Origin: Rhodobiaceae bacterium UBA4490
GTDB taxonomy: Bacteria > Pseudomonadota > Alphaproteobacteria > Parvibaculales > Parvibaculaceae
NCBI GenBank assembly: GCA_002389665.1
Contig: DGNO01000001.1
Coordinates: 459,564 to 523,563 of the forward strand
Reading direction: 5' to 3'
Length of the DNA stretch: 64,000 bases
Shown here: one piece after another, positions 1 to 9,786 of the stretch
Layout: each line of letters opens with the position of its first letter
Position numbering within the stretch: the stretch's first letter is position 1
Translations under genes and position numbers: made by a program
The notes under the pieces: generated by a model
Databases searched by the model: none
What the model was told of the DNA's origin: nothing
The model's input: the letters and a program-made list of their open reading frames with translations, nothing else

Positions 1-283
1 GCAGATTGGCGATGCCGCGATGGTGATAGGCCAGCGCCTCGCCTTCCGCCGAAAGGCCGCCCGATTGCAGAGCTTTGTCGAGATAGTCCAGCGCGGCGCG
101 CGCATTGCCCGATTGCAGCGCGGCGGTGCCGGCATTCAGCGCGGCAATTGCCCCGCCTCCGGTCTCGCTCGTGCCGCCGGAAAAGCCGGTTTCGGCAGCG
201 CGCACGCTGGTGCCCGCGCCCGCCATTAGAAGCGTCAGCGCGATAGCGGAAACCATGTTCAGCCTGAAAAACAAACGCCGCAT
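1..283 (-). CDS. TPR-type exported protein, N-terminal part only (runs off the window)
   Basis: This gene is cut by the left edge, so only about 94 N-terminal codons are visible. The ATG at 283 follows an AGGAT-like ribosome site. The product begins MRRLFFRLNMVSAIALTLL, a positively charged start plus hydrophobic core, and a likely signal-peptidase site follows VRA. The mature part (AALNAGTAALQSG, ALDYLDKALQSG, ALAYHHRGIANL) reads as helix pairs of tetratricopeptide repeats, so a periplasmic or outer-membrane-associated scaffold role is likely. It lies downstream of glmS on the same strand, about 160 bases away. No specific function can be assigned. Confidence 0.7.
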   Translation of the reverse strand, partial: MRRLFFRLNMVSAIALTLLMAGAGTSVRAAETGFSGGTSETGGGAIAALNAGTAALQSGNARAALDYLDKALQSGGLSAEGEALAYHHRGIANL

Positions 284-444
284 TTTGATCCTCGACCCCT
301 CCCCGCAAAATAAATAGCACGAAGACCCTATCGCAAGCAGATTGCCGCGGTATTTAGCGGAAATCCGCCAATTAATTAAAGTTTTCAGGTCTCGCTTAAG
401 GGGGAGGCGCGGCTTTGCCGGGAAATAAGCGGCATTGATTCGGC

Positions 445-2268
445 TTATTCCACCGTCACGGATTTGGCGAGGTTGCGCGGCTGGTCTACATCCGTGCCTT
501 TGGCAAGGGCCGTGTGGTAGGCCAGCAATTGCACCGGCAAGGAATAGATCAGCGGCGCGGTGAGCCCGTCGCATTCAGGTACTTCGATCACGGCAACAGC
601 ATCCTTGCCGGCTTCCTCGATCCCCTTCTTATCCGAGATCAGGATGACCCGGCCGCCCCGCGCCATGACGACCTGCATGTTGGAAACGGTTTTGTCGAAG
701 AGAATGGTGCTGGGCGCGACCACGACGACGGGCACATTTTCATCCACCAGCGCTACCGGACCGTGCTTGAGCTCGCCCGCTGCATAGCCTTCGGCGTGAA
801 TGTAGGAAATTTCCTTGAGCTTCAGCGCACCTTCAAGGGCCATGGGATACATCGGCCCGCGCCCGAGATAGAGCACATCACGCGCCTTGGAAAGATTGTG
901 GGCAAGCCCCTGGATGAGATCGTCATGGGCCAGGACATCCGACATGAGGCGCGGTACTTCCATCAGCCGGCGCACGGAAAGACGCTCTTCGGCCTCGTTA
1001 AGATGACCGCGCGCCTTGGCCGCTTCCAGTGCCAGAAGCGCCAGCACCGTGAGCTGGCAAGTAAAGGCTTTGGTGGAGGCAACGCCGATTTCCGGTCCCG
1101 CATAGGTCGGCACGATGGCATCGGATTCCCGGGCGATGGAGCTTTCCGTCACATTGACGATGGAGATGATCTTCTGCCCCTGCTCCCGGCAATAACGCAG
1201 CGCGGCAAGTGTGTCCGCCGTTTCGCCCGACTGAGAGACGAAAACCGCGAGCCCGTTTTCCGGCATGGGTGCTTCGCGGTAACGGAACTCGGAAGCGATA
1301 TCGATTTCGACAGGCAGGCGGGCGAGTTGCTCGAACCAATACTTGGCGACATGGCCCGCATAAGATGCGGTGCCGCAGGCAACGATGGTGACCCTGCTCA
1401 GCGTTGAAAAATCGACAGGCAGAGCCGGCAGTGCCAGGCGGTTGTCCATCGTGTCGATATATTCGGTCAGTGTATGGCCGATCACTTCGGGCTGTTCGAA
1501 GATTTCCTTCGCCATGAAATGCCGGTGATTACCTTTGCCGACAAGTGCTGCGCTCGCATCGGTGATTTTCACCGGACGGTCGACTTTTTTGCCGTCCGCA
1601 TCATAGACCGTCACGCCACCGCGTTTGACGACGGCCCAGTCGCCTTCTTCCAGGAACGCCACCCGGTTCGTCATCGGCGCGAGCGCAAAGGCGTCGGAGC
1701 CGAGATACATTTCCCCGTCGCCATAGCCAATGGCGAGCGGGCTGCCCTTGCGCGCGCCGATCATCAGATCTTCTTCGCCGCGAAAGAGAATACAGAGCGC
1801 AAAAGCGCCCTCCAGGCGGCCAAGCGTTTGCGAAGCGGCGTCGATGGCGCTGGCGCCCGCCTTCATGGCCTGGGTGATGAGATGGGCGACGATCTCCGTA
1901 TCCGTGTCGCTGGTGAAGGTCACACCGTCAGCTTCAAGTTCGGCGCGCAGCTCGCGGAAATTTTCGATGATGCCGTTATGGACCAGCGCCACTTTATCTG
2001 TGATGTGCGGATGGGCGTTCTTCTCAGAGGCCGGCCCATGGGTTGCCCAGCGCGTGTGGCCGATGCCGGCCGTGCCGTCGAGTGGGCTTGCTGTGAGCAC
2101 GGCATCGAGCGCGGTCAGTTTGCCGACGGCGCGGCGGCGGTCGATCTCGCCATTGACCAGCGTGGCGATCCCGGCGGAATCATAGCCGCGATATTCAAGC
2201 CGCTTCAGCGCATCCAGAATGACAGGAGCTGCTGGCTGGGTGCCTAGAACGCCGACAATGCCGCACAT
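445..2268 (-). CDS. glmS: Glutamine--fructose-6-phosphate aminotransferase (isomerizing)
   Basis: GlmS makes glucosamine-6-phosphate from fructose-6-phosphate and glutamine in the cytoplasm, the first committed step to UDP-GlcNAc for peptidoglycan and lipid A. The 607-residue product has the full family length. It starts MCGIVGVLG, which exposes the Cys nucleophile after Met removal. The N-terminal glutaminase domain contains GHTRWATHG and HNGIIENF, and two SIS sugar-isomerase domains follow (SQSGETADTL; GRGPMYPMALEGALKLKEISY). It ends with the conserved DQPRNLAKSVTVE. It lies 24 bases downstream of glmU on the same strand, so co-transcription is likely. No glmS ribozyme is expected in this group, and I see none. 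Confidence 0.98.
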   Translation of the reverse strand: MCGIVGVLGTQPAAPVILDALKRLEYRGYDSAGIATLVNGEIDRRRAVGKLTALDAVLTASPLDGTAGIGHTRWATHGPASEKNAHPHITDKVALVHNGIIENFRELRAELEADGVTFTSDTDTEIVAHLITQAMKAGASAIDAASQTLGRLEGAFALCILFRGEEDLMIGARKGSPLAIGYGDGEMYLGSDAFALAPMTNRVAFLEEGDWAVVKRGGVTVYDADGKKVDRPVKITDASAALVGKGNHRHFMAKEIFEQPEVIGHTLTEYIDTMDNRLALPALPVDFSTLSRVTIVACGTASYAGHVAKYWFEQLARLPVEIDIASEFRYREAPMPENGLAVFVSQSGETADTLAALRYCREQGQKIISIVNVTESSIARESDAIVPTYAGPEIGVASTKAFTCQLTVLALLALEAAKARGHLNEAEERLSVRRLMEVPRLMSDVLAHDDLIQGLAHNLSKARDVLYLGRGPMYPMALEGALKLKEISYIHAEGYAAGELKHGPVALVDENVPVVVVAPSTILFDKTVSNMQVVMARGGRVILISDKKGIEEAGKDAVAVIEVPECDGLTAPLIYSLPVQLLAYHTALAKGTDVDQPRNLAKSVTVE

Positions 2269-2292
2269 AATATTCCCCGGTTGGTTTGGGTC

Positions 2293-3642
2293 TTAAGAGG
2301 ATTTGGTTTTTTCTTTGGAAGCGCGGAAATTTGCCGCCCATCCTTTTTTCTCGAACTGTTTGCCGCGCGCAACGGCAAGGGCGTCCGGCTCGACATTTTT
2401 CGTGACGACGCTGCCGGAGCCTACATAAGCGCCGGCGCCGATGGAAACCGGTGCGACGAGCGAGCTGTTTGAGCCGACAAAGGCGCCGTCGCCGATATCG
2501 GTAAAGTGCTTGTCGTATCCATCATAGTTGCAGGTGATGGTGCCTGCCCCGATATTGGCGTCCACACCGACGCGCGCGTCGCCGATATAGGACAGATGGC
2601 TGATCTTGGCCCCGTCCTCGACCTTGGCTTTTTTCGTTTCGACGAAATTGCCGATCTTGGCCTTCTTGCCGACATCGGTGCCGGGGCGCAAACGGGCGAA
2701 GGGGCCGACCTGCGCATCCGCGCCGACATGCACGCCTTCCAGATGGCTGAAGGGTTTGACCTCTGCCCCATCCTCGACGTGAACGCCGGGGCCGAACACG
2801 ACATTCTGGCCAATGAGTACATCGCGCCCGAGCTGCGTATCATGGCTGAAATAGACCGTGGACGGATCGAGCAGCGTCGCACCTTCCAGCAGTGCCTTCT
2901 CGCGCATCCGGTCCTGAAAGATTTCTTCGGCAACGGCAAGATCGAGCCGGCTGTTGATGCCGAGAATTTCGTCTTCGGGGCATTCGATGACGCACATGGA
3001 AAGCCCCCGCGCACGTGCTTCTCCGGCAATATCGGTCAGATAATATTCGCCTTGCGCATTATCCGGCTTGAGATCGTTCAGAAGCTCGAAAAGCAGCGGT
3101 GTGCGCACGGCCATGGCCCCGCCATTGCACAGATCGATCGCGGCTTCTTCGGGGCTTGCATCCTTCGCCTCGACGATCTTGATGAGCGCGCCTTCATCGT
3201 TCAGCACCAAGCGGCCATAGGGCGCCGGGTCTTCGGCCTGAAAGCCGAGAACGACGACATCGTTTCCATCTGCGCAGGTCTGCTGCATTCGTGTCAGTGT
3301 TTCAGGCGTGATAAGCGGCGTATCGCCAAAAACCACAACGGCGACGCCTTCGAACCCGGATAACACTTCTTCAGCCGCTTTGACCGCATCGCCTGTGCCG
3401 TTCTGTTCTTTCTGGTAAGCAACGTGGCTAGCGCCTTGCGACAACGCGTAGTCGGCGACCGCGTCCATACCGGGCGCCAGCACAGCGATGGTTTTATCGC
3501 TCGCACAGGCCGAAGCCGCACTCAGGACATGGCCGAGCATGGCTTTGCCGCCAAGCTCGTGCAGGACCTTCGGACGGGCCGATTTCATTCGTGTGCCCTT
3601 GCCGGCAGCAAGAACGATAATGGCTGAATTGATCACTGACAT
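2293..3642 (-). CDS. glmU: Bifunctional UDP-N-acetylglucosamine pyrophosphorylase / glucosamine-1-phosphate N-acetyltransferase
   Basis: GlmU acetylates glucosamine-1-phosphate and then uridylates it to UDP-GlcNAc. The 449-residue product has the usual length. The N-terminal uridyltransferase domain carries the nucleotide motif LAAGKGTRMKS with ARPK, and FGDTPLI further on. The C-terminal half is a left-handed beta-helix of hexapeptide repeats (IGQNVVFGPGVHVEDGAEV, then NIGAGTITCNYDG). GlmU precedes glmS, so the two UDP-GlcNAc enzymes are linked. The ATG at 3642 has no visible Shine-Dalgarno sequence; instead an 11-base direct repeat brackets it (listed separately). The protein start agrees with the family, so the unusual leader is probably real. 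Confidence 0.97.
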   Translation of the reverse strand: MSVINSAIIVLAAGKGTRMKSARPKVLHELGGKAMLGHVLSAASACASDKTIAVLAPGMDAVADYALSQGASHVAYQKEQNGTGDAVKAAEEVLSGFEGVAVVVFGDTPLITPETLTRMQQTCADGNDVVVLGFQAEDPAPYGRLVLNDEGALIKIVEAKDASPEEAAIDLCNGGAMAVRTPLLFELLNDLKPDNAQGEYYLTDIAGEARARGLSMCVIECPEDEILGINSRLDLAVAEEIFQDRMREKALLEGATLLDPSTVYFSHDTQLGRDVLIGQNVVFGPGVHVEDGAEVKPFSHLEGVHVGADAQVGPFARLRPGTDVGKKAKIGNFVETKKAKVEDGAKISHLSYIGDARVGVDANIGAGTITCNYDGYDKHFTDIGDGAFVGSNSSLVAPVSIGAGAYVGSGSVVTKNVEPDALAVARGKQFEKKGWAANFRASKEKTKSS

Positions 3643-3658
3643 ATATTTTGATCACTGA
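3629..3658 (-). repeat. Direct repeat TCAGTGATCAA flanking the glmU start codon
   Basis: Read in the direction of glmU, TCAGTGATCAA occurs twice, at 3658-3648 just upstream of the ATG and at 3639-3629 immediately after it. Each copy contains the palindrome TGATCA. The copies are offset by 19 bases, and no AGGAG-like ribosome site lies between them. This could be a protein or RNA operator controlling glmU initiation, or a chance duplication. The repeat is seen directly; any function is inference. Confidence 0.45.
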
Positions 3659-3802
3659 AGAAATGAATGCCGAATCCCCCGTAACCGGCAGCACAACCTG
3701 TCACAGATCGGGGATACTTAAGAAATAAAATAATATTTCAGGTTTTAACAGCGGCCCGCGCCTTTAACCTAAACGGAAAAAGGCTGCCGCAGAAAGCTGG
3801 CC

Positions 3803-5755
3803 TTACGCGGAGGGGTCGTCATGCATGGGAAATGCTGATGATGCTTCCTGGTTTTCGAGCCGGTCAGCGCGGGTGGCGAAATCCGGCAAAATCCGCTCCA
3901 GAAGCTCCCGCGTGTGCTGATGGTCCGATTTGAGCGCCGCCTCGATCAGCGAATCGAGCATTTTGCCCACAAAAGCTTCTTCCGGAACCCGGGGCCGGGC
4001 CAGCATAATCGCCTCATGCGAGCTGTTGACCAGCGCTTCCTGATGCTGGAAGAGGATTTCGTAGAGCCGCTCGCCGGGCCGCAGGCCGGTAATCTCAATC
4101 TCGATATCCTTGTCGGGTTGCAGGCCGGCAAGACGGATCATTTGCCGGGCCATATCGAGAATATTGACCGGTTCGCCCATATCCAGAACCGCAATGCCGC
4201 CGCCCTCTTCAAGCATCGTGTCGCGCAATGTAGACGCCTGAAGCACCAACTCGACCGCCTCGCGGATGGTCATGAAATACCGGGTCATACGCGGGTCGGT
4301 CACGGTCAAGGGTCCGCCCTGCTCCAACTGCCTTTGGAAGAGCGGCACAACAGAGCCCGCAGAACCCAGCACATTGCCGAAACGCACAGTGACGAAGCGT
4401 GTGCCGCCCTGCTCGCGCCCGCGAATATCCTGCGCCTGGCAATAGGTTTCGGCGATGCGCTTCGAGGCGCCCATGACACTGACGGGCTGAACCGCCTTGT
4501 CCGTCGAAATCATCACCATCATCTGTACATGATGGGCGGTGCAGGCATCGGCGACATTGCGCGTGCCCATGACATTCGTCAGCACCGCCTCGGAAGGCTG
4601 TGGTTCCAGAAGCGGCACATGTTTAAGTGCTGCCGCATGGAAAACGATTTCCGGTTTCTCGCGGTCGAACGTTTCGAAAAGCGATTTCCGGTCGCGCACG
4701 TTTACCAGCAACGCCTCGCGTTCGATCGCCGGAAAACGCCGGGCCATTTCACCGTCTATCTCAAAGAGATTGTATTCGCTGGCATCGACCAGCGTCAGCC
4801 GCGAGGGGGTGAAAGCCGCGATCTGGCGGACAAGCTCGGAACCAATACTGCCCCCTGCCCCGGTTATCAGCACCCGCTTGCCGGTCAAAAGCGCGGCCAT
4901 AGCGCTGCGGTCGAGCCTCGCCTGGGGGCGGCTGAGAAGATCCTCAACATTGACCGGCTGCACCGTGATGCGGTTGCTGTCGGCATTCTGCAGCTGGGAC
5001 ATCTCCGGCAATCGGGAAAGACGGATGCCTTCTTCCTCCGTCAATTCCAGAAGCTTTTTTACTGGCTCCCCTTTTAAAGAAGGATCGGAAAGGATGAGAT
5101 GGCCGATATGGGCGCCGCGCCCGCGCAGGCGGCGAAGGATGGGTCCGATTTCATTCAATCCGCCCAAAATCTTGACGCCGCGGATACGGCTGCCCACCGG
5201 GCGTTCATTGTCCGCATTGATCAGGCCGGAAACATGGTAAGGCGCGGTGCCGCTGCGCGACATTTTCCGGATGAAAGCCTCGGCTTCGTCTGTTGCGCCG
5301 ATGAGCAGCACATTTAGCTGCTGGTCTTTGGGCGCTCCTTTGGCAAAGCCGGGCTGGCGTTCGTGCCAAAGGCGGAAGACAAGGCGGCTGCCGATAAAAA
5401 GCCCGCCGAGACAGAGAATATTGATACCGATAAAGGAACGGGGAAACCCGTCGAGCCGCGTCGTCAGAAAGAGGACTGCAAGAAAAATCAGATTGATCAG
5501 TGCCGCCGTACGCGCCAGCAGGATCGCGTCGTCCACCGATACCCAGCGCCACGCAATGCGCCCGTGGCGCGAGAGAACAATGGTAAAGATTGCAATGCCG
5601 GTAAAAATCGTAGTTGCAAGCACCGTTAGATCGAAGCGCCCGACTAAGCCGTCAAATCCTATGCGTAAGGCAATCGAGATCGGGACGGACAAAGCCGCCA
5701 GGAAAATGTCGATAGCCAGAATGGCCGCATGTCTAAACCTGTGGGAAATTACCAT
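3803..5755 (-). CDS. Membrane-bound nucleoside-diphosphate-sugar 4,6-dehydratase (CapD/WbpM/PglF type)
   Basis: This large membrane-anchored sugar-nucleotide dehydratase of the extended short-chain dehydrogenase family probably acts on UDP-GlcNAc at the inner face of the membrane to start a modified sugar for surface glycan. The N-terminus has about four hydrophobic helices (for example AILAIDIFLAALSVPISIAL). A CoA-binding-like Rossmann segment follows, then the catalytic domain with TGAGGSIGSELVRQI near residue 300. The active-site segment STDKAVQPVSVMGASKR keeps the Asp-Lys pair and has Met where classical SDRs have Tyr, as in PglF/WbpM. ATG 5755 is chosen; a GTG at 5773 in the same frame is an alternative. 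It lies between galE and glmU on the same strand. Confidence 0.9.
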   Translation of the reverse strand: MVISHRFRHAAILAIDIFLAALSVPISIALRIGFDGLVGRFDLTVLATTIFTGIAIFTIVLSRHGRIAWRWVSVDDAILLARTAALINLIFLAVLFLTTRLDGFPRSFIGINILCLGGLFIGSRLVFRLWHERQPGFAKGAPKDQQLNVLLIGATDEAEAFIRKMSRSGTAPYHVSGLINADNERPVGSRIRGVKILGGLNEIGPILRRLRGRGAHIGHLILSDPSLKGEPVKKLLELTEEEGIRLSRLPEMSQLQNADSNRITVQPVNVEDLLSRPQARLDRSAMAALLTGKRVLITGAGGSIGSELVRQIAAFTPSRLTLVDASEYNLFEIDGEMARRFPAIEREALLVNVRDRKSLFETFDREKPEIVFHAAALKHVPLLEPQPSEAVLTNVMGTRNVADACTAHHVQMMVMISTDKAVQPVSVMGASKRIAETYCQAQDIRGREQGGTRFVTVRFGNVLGSAGSVVPLFQRQLEQGGPLTVTDPRMTRYFMTIREAVELVLQASTLRDTMLEEGGGIAVLDMGEPVNILDMARQMIRLAGLQPDKDIEIEITGLRPGERLYEILFQHQEALVNSSHEAIMLARPRVPEEAFVGKMLDSLIEAALKSDHQHTRELLERILPDFATRADRLENQEASSAFPMHDDPSA

Positions 5756-5888
5756 TGGGCAGTAATCCGTCACGCTCTTGGCAGGTGCATGTCGTCTTCC
5801 TTAGCACACCGTTTTGAACAGAGCCAGAACAAGGTAAATGGTTTATATCACAAGAGAATTTGGATAGAGAAAGATAGCTTAGAGGGCG

Positions 5889-6881
5889 TTATTTCGACCG
5901 AACTTTCTCGGGCAAGGTTTCTTCCCAGGCAAGGGCGTGGCGCACGATCTGCTCGAGATCGTCATATTGCGGGGTCCAGCGCATCCGCTCCTTGAGCAAG
6001 TTGGAATTCGCCACCAGGGCAGCCGGGTCACCTGCCCGGCGGGGTTCTTCCGTGGCCTTGACAGGGCGCCCCGAGACCTCCTCGACGGCCTGGATGACCT
6101 CGCGGACGGAAAAGCCGTGCCCATAGCCGCAATTGGCCGCAAGCGAGGTTCCGCCATCCCGCAAATATTGCAGCGCGGAGATGTGAGCCGCGATGAGATC
6201 CGAGACATGGATATAGTCCCGCACGCCGGTCCCGTCCGGCGTCTCATAGTCGGTTCCGAAAATACCCATTTGCTCCCGCTGGCCGAGTGCGGTCTGGCAG
6301 GCAATCTTGATGAGGTGCGTGGCATTGCGTGTCGATTGACCCGAACGGCCCGCAGGGTCGGCACCGGCGACATTGAAATACCGCAGCGCCACATAGCGCA
6401 GATCATGGGCTGCAGCCGTATCGCGCAGCATCCATTCCGTCATTAGTTTGGATGTGCCGTAAGGAGAAATGGGGGTGAGGTTCATGTCCTCAGTGACCGG
6501 TGACGTTTCGGGCATGCCATAGACGGCGGCCGTCGAAGAAAAGATAAAATGCTTCACACCGCTTTTTACGCAGGCCTCGATCAGGTCGCGCGATTTGGCG
6601 GTGTTGTTAAGATAATATTTGAGAGGGTTCTCGACGGATTCCGGCACGATGATCGAACCGGCGAAATGGACCACGGCATCGATGCCATATTGCCGGATCA
6701 GATTGCGGACAAGGCTGGCATCTCCGATATCACCTTCATGGAACTGGGCCTGCGGATGAACCGCCCAGCGAAAACCGGTGGAAAGATTGTCGAGAACGAC
6801 AACTTCCTCACCGGCGTCCACAAGTGCCAGAACCATATGACTGCCGATATAGCCGGCACCGCCGGTAACAAGAACAGTCAT
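5889..6881 (-). CDS. galE: UDP-glucose 4-epimerase
   Basis: GalE interconverts UDP-glucose and UDP-galactose (or the N-acetyl forms) using tightly bound NAD. The 330-residue product has the family length. It opens with the dinucleotide motif MTVLVTGGAGYIGSHMV, has the LDNLSTG turn, and carries the catalytic SSTAAVYG plus YGTSK (Tyr-x3-Lys) pair. The motif FNVAGADPAGRSGQ is also typical. The gene lies 37 bases after cysNC and about 130 bases before the dehydratase gene, all on the minus strand, so it probably supplies sugars for surface polysaccharide. Start ATG 6881 follows GGGG with suitable spacing. Substrate preference cannot be read from the sequence. Confidence 0.94.
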   Translation of the reverse strand: MTVLVTGGAGYIGSHMVLALVDAGEEVVVLDNLSTGFRWAVHPQAQFHEGDIGDASLVRNLIRQYGIDAVVHFAGSIIVPESVENPLKYYLNNTAKSRDLIEACVKSGVKHFIFSSTAAVYGMPETSPVTEDMNLTPISPYGTSKLMTEWMLRDTAAAHDLRYVALRYFNVAGADPAGRSGQSTRNATHLIKIACQTALGQREQMGIFGTDYETPDGTGVRDYIHVSDLIAAHISALQYLRDGGTSLAANCGYGHGFSVREVIQAVEEVSGRPVKATEEPRRAGDPAALVANSNLLKERMRWTPQYDDLEQIVRHALAWEETLPEKVRSK

Positions 6882-6918
6882 GAAATTACCCCAGTTAACG
6901 TGTTGGCCTTACGCTAAC

Positions 6919-8832
6919 TTATACGCGGAAATTTCTCTCCACGTAATTAATGAGAATTTCCAAGCATTCTTCCAGCGGTGTCTCTGCCGTATCGATTACG
7001 AGGTTCGGAGAATCCGGTTCCTCATAGGGAGCGGAAATGCCGGTAAACTCTTTGATCTCGCCGGCGATGGCCTTTTTATAGAGGCCTTTGGGGTCGCGCT
7101 GCTTACAGGTCTCCACGTCCGCTTTCACATAGATTTCGTGGAAACTGTCCCCGGCTGCCGCCCGGGCGCGGTCGCGGTCCGAGCGGTAAGGTGAAATGAA
7201 GGAGGTGATGGCCAGCATACCTGCCCGCTGGAAAAGCGCCGCCGTTTCACCCACGCGGCGGATGTTTTCCGCCCGGTCTTCCGGGGAGAACCCCAGATTA
7301 GCGTTGAGCCCATGGCGGACATTGTCACCGTCGAGCACGTAGGAGCTGTAGCCTTTTTCAAACAGCAGCTTCTCGAGCGCCACGGCGAGCGTCGACTTGC
7401 CCGCACCGGAAAGGCCGGTGAACCAAAGCACGCCGCCCTTGTGGCCGTTGCGCCGGGCGCGTTCTTCGATCGACACACCATGTTCTACACGCGTGATATT
7501 GGTCGACTTCGTCGCCATGATCATGCTGCGCTGGTCGGCATAGCCTTCCATGGAAATGATGCCGCCGCCTGCAATATCGTAATTGTCGACAAGCACGAAC
7601 CGGCCCGTGCGGCCATTGTTCGTAAACTCATCGAGCGCCAGCATGCGCCGCGCACGGATCGTGACTTCCGCTACCTGGTTGCGCTCGACCTGTTCCGATT
7701 CAGAATTCGACAGATCGCTCGTATCGATGATGCGGTCGACCTTTTGCACCGTGACGGGTGTTTCGAACGTGCCGAGTTTGAGCTTGTAGCTTTTGCCCGC
7801 CGTCAACGGATCGTGCCCGAGCCAGAAGAGCCGCGCGCGGAAGACTTCCGTCTCGATCGGCGCATCTTCTTCGTGACTGATCAGCTCGCCGCGCTCGACG
7901 AAAATTTGTTCATCAAGCGTGATACCGATGGATTCGCCGGCAACAGCTTCGGTTGGCGGCGTGAAATCGTCCCGCGCGGACCAGCTTTCGATGCTCTGCA
8001 CTTTTGCAGTCTTGTTTGAAGGAGAAAAGACCAGCTTGTCGCCGACCTTCAAACTGCCGGATTCGATACGTCCGGCGATGATCCGGCGCTGGTCGAATTT
8101 ATAAACGTCCTGCACCGGGAAGCGCAGTGATTGGTCGACCAGAGGTGCATTCGGCAGGAAGCTGTCCAGCGCCTTGACGACCGTCGGGCCCTTGTACCAG
8201 GGCATGCTCTTCGAGCCGTTGGCAATATTGTCGCCTTCACGCGCGGAAACGGGAATGACGAAGGTCGGCTCCACCCCGATCGAGCGCAGGTAGTCGCGAT
8301 ACTCTTCCTCGATCAGATCGAACTGTTCCTGTTCATAGCCCACCAGGTCCATCTTATTGACGGCAACGGCGACCTGGCGCACACCCATCAGATGAAGCAG
8401 ATAGCCGTGACGGCGGGACTGCTCGCGCACGCCTTCGGCGGCATCGATGATCAGCAGCGCGGCATCGGACTGTGCAGCGCCCGTGATCATGTTTTTCAGG
8501 AACTCTTTGTGACCCGGCGCATCGATGATCGTGTAATCGCGCGCTTCCGTTTTGAACCAGATCTGGCTCGTGTCGATGGTAATGCCCTGATCGCGCTCGG
8601 CCTGCAGTGCGTCCATAAGGAACGCATATTCGAAAGGTACGCCGCGGCGTTCGCACATTGCTTTGATCGACTCGTATTTGCCATCGGGCAGCGAGCCCGT
8701 GTCATGGAAAAGCCGTCCGACAAGCGTCGACTTACCGTGGTCGACGTGACCGACGATGACAATCCTGAGAAGATCCCGGGCTTTTTGCGCATCCGGGTTG
8801 ATAGAAGCCAGTTTCACGTTTGTCTCACCCAT
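6919..8832 (-). CDS. cysNC: Bifunctional sulfate adenylyltransferase subunit 1 / adenylylsulfate kinase
   Basis: This fusion of CysN and CysC works with CysD. The GTPase part drives formation of adenylyl sulfate (APS), and the kinase part phosphorylates it to PAPS. The 637 residues split clearly. The EF-Tu-like GTPase has GHVDHGKST at 28-36, then DAPGHKEF and NKMD, followed by beta-barrel domains. From about 461 the APS kinase carries P-loop GLSGAGKST at 473-481, [10 protein letters not shown] and the [10 protein letters not shown] segment. The layout equals rhizobial NodQ. It lies 12 bases after cysD. With galE 37 bases downstream, PAPS may feed sulfation of a surface glycan as well as cysteine synthesis; that is inference. 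Confidence 0.97.
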   Translation of the reverse strand: MGETNVKLASINPDAQKARDLLRIVIVGHVDHGKSTLVGRLFHDTGSLPDGKYESIKAMCERRGVPFEYAFLMDALQAERDQGITIDTSQIWFKTEARDYTIIDAPGHKEFLKNMITGAAQSDAALLIIDAAEGVREQSRRHGYLLHLMGVRQVAVAVNKMDLVGYEQEQFDLIEEEYRDYLRSIGVEPTFVIPVSAREGDNIANGSKSMPWYKGPTVVKALDSFLPNAPLVDQSLRFPVQDVYKFDQRRIIAGRIESGSLKVGDKLVFSPSNKTAKVQSIESWSARDDFTPPTEAVAGESIGITLDEQIFVERGELISHEEDAPIETEVFRARLFWLGHDPLTAGKSYKLKLGTFETPVTVQKVDRIIDTSDLSNSESEQVERNQVAEVTIRARRMLALDEFTNNGRTGRFVLVDNYDIAGGGIISMEGYADQRSMIMATKSTNITRVEHGVSIEERARRNGHKGGVLWFTGLSGAGKSTLAVALEKLLFEKGYSSYVLDGDNVRHGLNANLGFSPEDRAENIRRVGETAALFQRAGMLAITSFISPYRSDRDRARAAAGDSFHEIYVKADVETCKQRDPKGLYKKAIAGEIKEFTGISAPYEEPDSPNLVIDTAETPLEECLEILINYVERNFRV

Positions 8833-8844
8833 TTTCCCGGTTCC

Positions 8845-9639
8845 TTATAGATAGCCGTCAGCCCGAAGACGTTCAAAGGCGTCTTCGCTTTCATGGTCCA
8901 TGGCGCGGCCGGACCGTTCGGAAATCTTCGTTGTGCGCAGTTCCTCGATGATCTCAGGGATCGTCGTCGCGGTGCTGTCGACCGGGAAGGTGATGTCCTT
9001 GTCGCCGAGCGAGCGGTAGCGCTTACCGTCTTTGGCAAAATAAAGATCGATGGTCGGAATCTGTTCGCGCTGCGTGTAGGCCCAGATATCCACTTCCGTC
9101 CAATGCAGCAGCGGGTGCACACGGATATGAGTACCGGGCGGGAAGTCGGTTTTGTACTGGTCCCAGAATTCCGGCGGCTGATCGCGGAAATCCCATTGCC
9201 CGCCCTGCCCGCGCGGCGAGAAAACGCGCTCCTTCGCGCGCGTTGCTTCTTCGTCGCGGCGGATGCCGGCAAAGAGCGCATTGAACTGATATTTCTCGAT
9301 GGCTTTCTTCAGGCCCGCGGTCTTGCGCGCGGCGGAACGCGCGGCAGGCGGCAAGCTCTGATCAACTTCTTCGATGGGCGGGCATTCTTCGCGCAGGAAT
9401 TTCAGCCCCCATTCGTCCGCATAGCGGTCGCGGAAAGCATACATCTCCGGAAATTTCTTACCGGTATCCACATGCATGACGGGAAAGGGCACATGGCCGA
9501 AAAACGCCTTGCGCGCCAGCCAGATCATGACGTTGGAGTCTTTCCCGAGCGACCACAGCATCGCGATATTCTCGATGCGGTTAAACGCTTCACGGAAAAT
9601 ATAGATGCTTTGGCTTTCGAGCTGATCCAGCCGATCCAT
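8845..9639 (-). CDS. cysD: Sulfate adenylyltransferase subunit 2
   Basis: CysD is the ATP-pyrophosphatase-fold catalytic subunit of ATP sulfurylase and forms APS from ATP and sulfate with CysN. The PP-loop-like motif is LWSLGKDSNVMIWLARKAF. The segments VMHVDTGKKFPEMYAFRD and FAGIRRDEEATRAKERVFS are strongly family-like. The frame is open up to 9669, but the start is placed at ATG 9639: GGGAG lies seven bases upstream, and MDRLDQLESQSIYIFREA matches the usual CysD N-terminus, giving 264 residues. It is the first gene of the cysD–cysNC pair. AT-rich sequence upstream (about 9660-9720) is a reasonable place for its promoter. Confidence 0.97.
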   Translation of the reverse strand: MDRLDQLESQSIYIFREAFNRIENIAMLWSLGKDSNVMIWLARKAFFGHVPFPVMHVDTGKKFPEMYAFRDRYADEWGLKFLREECPPIEEVDQSLPPAARSAARKTAGLKKAIEKYQFNALFAGIRRDEEATRAKERVFSPRGQGGQWDFRDQPPEFWDQYKTDFPPGTHIRVHPLLHWTEVDIWAYTQREQIPTIDLYFAKDGKRYRSLGDKDITFPVDSTATTIPEIIEELRTTKISERSGRAMDHESEDAFERLRADGYL

Positions 9640-9786
9640 CAGTGTGCTCCCGCAATTCCATTCTTTCACACAGAAAAAATGTATTAAATTCAGTTACCCC
9701 GTAGGCGACTGTGATTTAATAGCCCGATAAGACGAATGCAAGAGCGAATTCCGAGGATAGGGCCGGATTTACATCTCTTCCCCCTG

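Noticed and set aside
284..444. Possible small hairpins between glmS and the TPR gene
   Set aside because: Stems are five to seven bases with no clear T-run, so neither a terminator nor an operator is supported.
3779..3804. AAGGC/GCCTT hairpin at the end of the dehydratase gene
   Set aside because: The stem is short and bulged and overlaps the stop codon; the T-run is suggestive but not enough to call a terminator.
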